Shown: piece by piece, positions 44,062-45,783 of the stretch
Layout of the letters: each line of letters starts with the position of its first letter
How positions within the stretch are numbered: the stretch's first letter is position 1
Assembly (NCBI GenBank): GCA_022428185.1
Contig: JAKMCZ010000126.1
Coordinates: 1-45,783 of the forward strand
Length of the DNA: 45,783 bases
Origin: Alphaproteobacteria bacterium
Lineage (GTDB): Bacteria; Pseudomonadota; Alphaproteobacteria; RS24
Direction: 5' to 3'
The notes under the pieces: generated by a model
What the model saw: only the letters and a program-made list of their open reading frames with translations
Databases searched by the model: none
What the model was told of the DNA's origin: nothing
Position numbers and translations under genes: made by a program

Positions 44062-45051
44062 TTATCCAAACCGCCTCAGCACCCAATCTTGCATGAGATG
44101 AGCCAGTTGTTCGGGCTGTTCGTTTTGTGTCCAGTGACCGCAATTATCAATAATATGGGTTTCCAAATCATCGACATAGGCGGGCATGCCGTCAGCCATG
44201 CTGGGCGGTAAAACCCTGTCATCGGCGGCGCAAATCATCAAGCTGGGATGGGTGATTTTTTGCTCATCACTCTCTGACATCTGCCAGTTACGGGTGAAAT
44301 TGCGATACCAATTTATGCCGCCGCGAAAACCGGCGCGTTTGAAGCCGTCGAGGTAATATTGAAAATCCGTTTCATCAAAAAGCGGCTGACCGGGCCATGT
44401 CGCTTCATCATCTTTCAACATGTTGAGAATTTCTATGCGTGTCCACGCGTCGCTCGGTACATCGACATTTTCCAGCCCACCGCTTTTGCGATACATCATG
44501 CGCAGCAGTTTACCCGGGTCGGCATCAAACACCGCTTCAGCGCGGCCATAATCTTGAAACATGGCGATATAGAAATCATCGCCCATTGTTTGGCGCATCA
44601 GCTTGATAGGGTCATCGCTCAGGCGGGGGATAAAAGGCGTATTAACGCCAATAAGACCGGCGACACGTTCAGGGTGACGTATTGGCATTTGCCAAATTAG
44701 GAAGCCGCCCCAATCGTGACCGGTAAAAATCGCCTTATTGATTTCCAGCGCGTCCAGTAAATGCGTCAGATCGCCGGTCAGATGTGTCATATCGTAAAGC
44801 GGCACATCGTCCTCACCGCCGCCATCGCTCAACGCTTTGCCGGTCATGCCGAAACCGCGCTGCTCGGGCACAATCACATGCAGTCCTGCCGCGACCAATA
44901 TCGGCACCACTTTGCGCCAGCTATAGGCCAGTTCGGGCCAGCCATGACACAAAACCAGCGACGGCACATCGGCGCGCCGCGTGCCGGCTTCAAACACCGC
45001 CATGCGCAAATCAGGCAGGTCAATATAGGTGGGGTTACGCCAATCAATCAT
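44062..45051 (-). CDS. epoxide hydrolase (alpha/beta hydrolase)
   Basis: This 329-residue enzyme opens epoxides with water. The oxyanion HGWPE motif is at 36-40, and the nucleophile Asp113 is in GHDWGG (111-116), where an Asp rather than Ser marks epoxide hydrolases and haloalkane dehalogenases. VPEQRGFGMTG near 61-71 is the sx(N/Q)xxG-type region. The cap domain spans about 140-255, with ring-opening Tyr candidates such as FQYYLDGF and INWYRNF. The catalytic His306 is in NCGHWTQNEQP. Haloalkane dehalogenases are the alternative, but HGWP favours an epoxide. It is nine bases after the small secreted protein, in one leftward unit. Confidence 0.88.
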   Translation of the reverse strand: MIDWRNPTYIDLPDLRMAVFEAGTRRADVPSLVLCHGWPELAYSWRKVVPILVAAGLHVIVPEQRGFGMTGKALSDGGGEDDVPLYDMTHLTGDLTHLLDALEINKAIFTGHDWGGFLIWQMPIRHPERVAGLIGVNTPFIPRLSDDPIKLMRQTMGDDFYIAMFQDYGRAEAVFDADPGKLLRMMYRKSGGLENVDVPSDAWTRIEILNMLKDDEATWPGQPLFDETDFQYYLDGFKRAGFRGGINWYRNFTRNWQMSESDEQKITHPSLMICAADDRVLPPSMADGMPAYVDDLETHIIDNCGHWTQNEQPEQLAHLMQDWVLRRFG

Positions 45052-45060
45052 TTTGCAAAC

Positions 45061-45327
45061 CTACTTACTCAGTAAAAAATCACGCTTTTTTGTGCGACGA
45101 ATATCGCTCAGACACGGCTCATCATCGGTATAGAGAAACGCATAGGTGAACGCTTTATTGCCGTCCATCACCAGACGGCAAAAGCCTAATTCGCTATCGG
45201 GCTTATTGTCGGGGCACTCGGCCATATCGATATGGGGAATGTTTTCCTCGAACTCCGAATAGGGGACGGGGCAGTCAGCCGCAAAGGCGGGCGAGATAAG
45301 AAAAGGTAAGGTGAATAGAAAGCGCAT
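45061..45327 (-). CDS. small secreted Cys-containing protein
   Basis: This 88-residue protein has a signal peptide (MRFLFTLPFLISPAFA, cut before ADCP). The mature 72 residues contain four Cys (DCPVP, AECPD, GFCRL, EPCLS), which could form two disulfides in the periplasm. It is acidic overall with a basic C-terminus (RRTKKRDFLLSK). A GGGAGA ribosome site lies upstream of the ATG. It precedes the epoxide hydrolase by nine bases on the same strand. No family recognised. Confidence 0.68.
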   Translation of the reverse strand: MRFLFTLPFLISPAFAADCPVPYSEFEENIPHIDMAECPDNKPDSELGFCRLVMDGNKAFTYAFLYTDDEPCLSDIRRTKKRDFLLSK

Positions 45328-45541
45328 CAGCTAGGTCTCCCAAATAGGGCTCTATTCTAACCACCGGCACGCGATTTCGTAAATGGAAGAATACGCGCCG
45401 ACCGGTTGCGCGTTATCGGTGCTGATGCGTTGGGCTTCAGCCTCACCACTTTGGCGCAACTCTGGCGTGCGCTCTGCATCAATTGCAAGGTTGTTTGATT
45501 GGTTCCGTAGCGTCTGGTCATGGTGATTTTCTTTCTGCTAT

Positions 45542-45556
45542 TGATAATTATTATTA
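45542..45556. promoter_or_regulatory. Fur-like box
   Basis: TGATAATTATTATTA matches the classical 7-1-7 Fur pattern TGATAATNATTATCA at 13 of 14 fixed positions. It lies 20 bases ahead of a leftward ATG (45521) and 24 bases ahead of a rightward ATG (45581), so it could serve either. Short AT-rich matches occur by chance, and the iron regulators of this organism are unknown. Confidence 0.4.
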
Positions 45557-45591
45557 ACTAGAAGAGGGTGTCGGAGTCAAATGTTTTATCA

Positions 45592-45756
45592 GTCGGGGTG
45601 CACTAGCACCGTAAAACAGGGGTTGCGCGTCAACATGCCTGTTGCCCCTTTACGGCCTCTATCGCGGGCTCCTTGTGGTGTTCCCGCGAGAGGCCACGGC
45701 GTGACATATTCGACCGGCTTCGGCTTCGGTCTGTTTTATTTTGCCACCACCCCGAC
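45592..45756 (+). ncRNA. candidate structured RNA with long-range closing stem
   Basis: GTCGGGGTG (45592-45600) pairs perfectly with CACCCCGAC (45748-45756). Inside are CCGTAAA/TTTACGG (45609-45615 with 45649-45655, extended by GGGG/CCCC), GGCCTCT+CGCGGG/CCCGCG+AGAGGCC (45654-45695, 13 pairs, 14-base loop) and GACCG/CGGTC (45712-45731). GGTGC/GCACC (45597-45610) can form instead of the closing stem, a possible switch. No known riboswitch, tmRNA, RNase P or SRP RNA core is recognised. The strand is uncertain; plus is favoured only by T-rich sequence near 45774. It could also be folded DNA. Confidence 0.35.
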
Positions 45757-45783
45757 AATGCGGAGTGGAGGAATTTTTTCAGC

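Larger units (their letters stand above)
45328..45783. other. 456-base right-edge stretch without a convincing gene
   Basis: This is the only long stretch with no confident gene. Leftward, 45357-45521 has a poor-composition 54-codon frame (MTRRYGTNQTTLQ). A different leftward frame over 45352-45519 reads more like protein (ERTPELRQSGEAEAQRIST) but lacks a start, as if one base were missing. Rightward, a frame opens at ATG 45581 after GGAG and runs off the window (MFYQSGCTSTVKQ). Leftward, 45736-45783 could be the last 15 codons of a gene entering from the right (AEKIPPLRIVGVVAK, then stop). These conflict with one another and with the inverted repeats, so none is listed as a gene. A Fur-like box and a structured region are given separately. 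Confidence 0.5.

Noticed and set aside
44062..45051. Haloalkane dehalogenase
   Set aside because: The nucleophile motif GHDWGG is shared, but the HGWPE oxyanion motif and cap-domain tyrosines fit epoxide hydrolases better.
45592..45783. tmRNA, RNase P RNA, SRP RNA, TPP or cobalamin riboswitch
   Set aside because: GGGGTGC looks like the start of a TPP element, but the CTGAGA core and the rest of the element are absent; no conserved core of the other RNAs is present on either strand.

Overview
The window looks like chromosomal DNA of a marine alphaproteobacterium, most like the SAR116 (Puniceispirillum-type) group. This is inferred from moderate GC, dense genes with ATGA/TAATG overlaps, a green-type proteorhodopsin, a polyamine operon built on carboxynorspermidine-type enzymes, a quinohemoprotein alcohol dehydrogenase, and many acyl-CoA enzymes. 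I saw no rRNA, tRNA, CRISPR array or insertion sequence.

Layout. 18-6726: a styrene-oxide-isomerase-like membrane protein behind a COG3687-type metal hydrolase, an MFS and a MATE transporter, a GNAT acetyltransferase with a small membrane protein, a small secreted protein, a membrane cyclic-nucleotide-binding protein and a beta carbonic anhydrase. 6809-20640: an acyl-CoA carboxylation and oxidation region. It holds a BCCP-carboxyltransferase fusion (possibly coupled to a 27-codon membrane ORF), a leftward acyl-CoA dehydrogenase/CoA-transferase pair, and a seven-gene rightward operon: AtuA-like protein, carboxylase beta, enoyl-CoA hydratase, biotin carboxylase/BCCP alpha, TIGR03084 protein, biotin synthase, acyl-CoA dehydrogenase. 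Together these resemble a branched or isoprenoid acyl-CoA pathway of the Atu/Liu type, with biotin made on the spot for the carboxylases. 20655-21744: a thioesterase and a GIY-YIG protein.

21889-25117: a three-gene polyamine operon (carboxynorspermidine synthase, its decarboxylase, agmatinase). 25137-25206: a leftward two-hairpin sRNA candidate with anti-Shine-Dalgarno loops. 25284-29069: a secreted DUF3604 protein, ZnuBC zinc permease genes and an NTF2-like protein. 29175-33515: proteorhodopsin with its own terminator, an unknown divergent gene, a PCu(A)C copper chaperone and a PQQ/heme alcohol dehydrogenase. 33685-35401: an overlapping three-gene module with a MotA/ExbB-like four-helix protein and a MotB/ExbD-like partner whose periplasmic part resembles a DUF2135-like beta sandwich. 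This is my best candidate for an undescribed system.

35547-45327: a GPH-family symporter, an N-acyl-D-amino-acid deacylase-type amidohydrolase, a DUF1329 protein with a methyltransferase, a glycosyltransferase/methyltransferase/alpha-toroid trio, an epoxide hydrolase and a small secreted protein. 45328-45783 is the only stretch over 300 bases without a convincing gene. It carries a Fur-like box, several strong inverted repeats including one that pairs across about 155 bases, and competing short reading frames cut by the window edge.

All family calls come from reading motifs by eye; no search or alignment was run.
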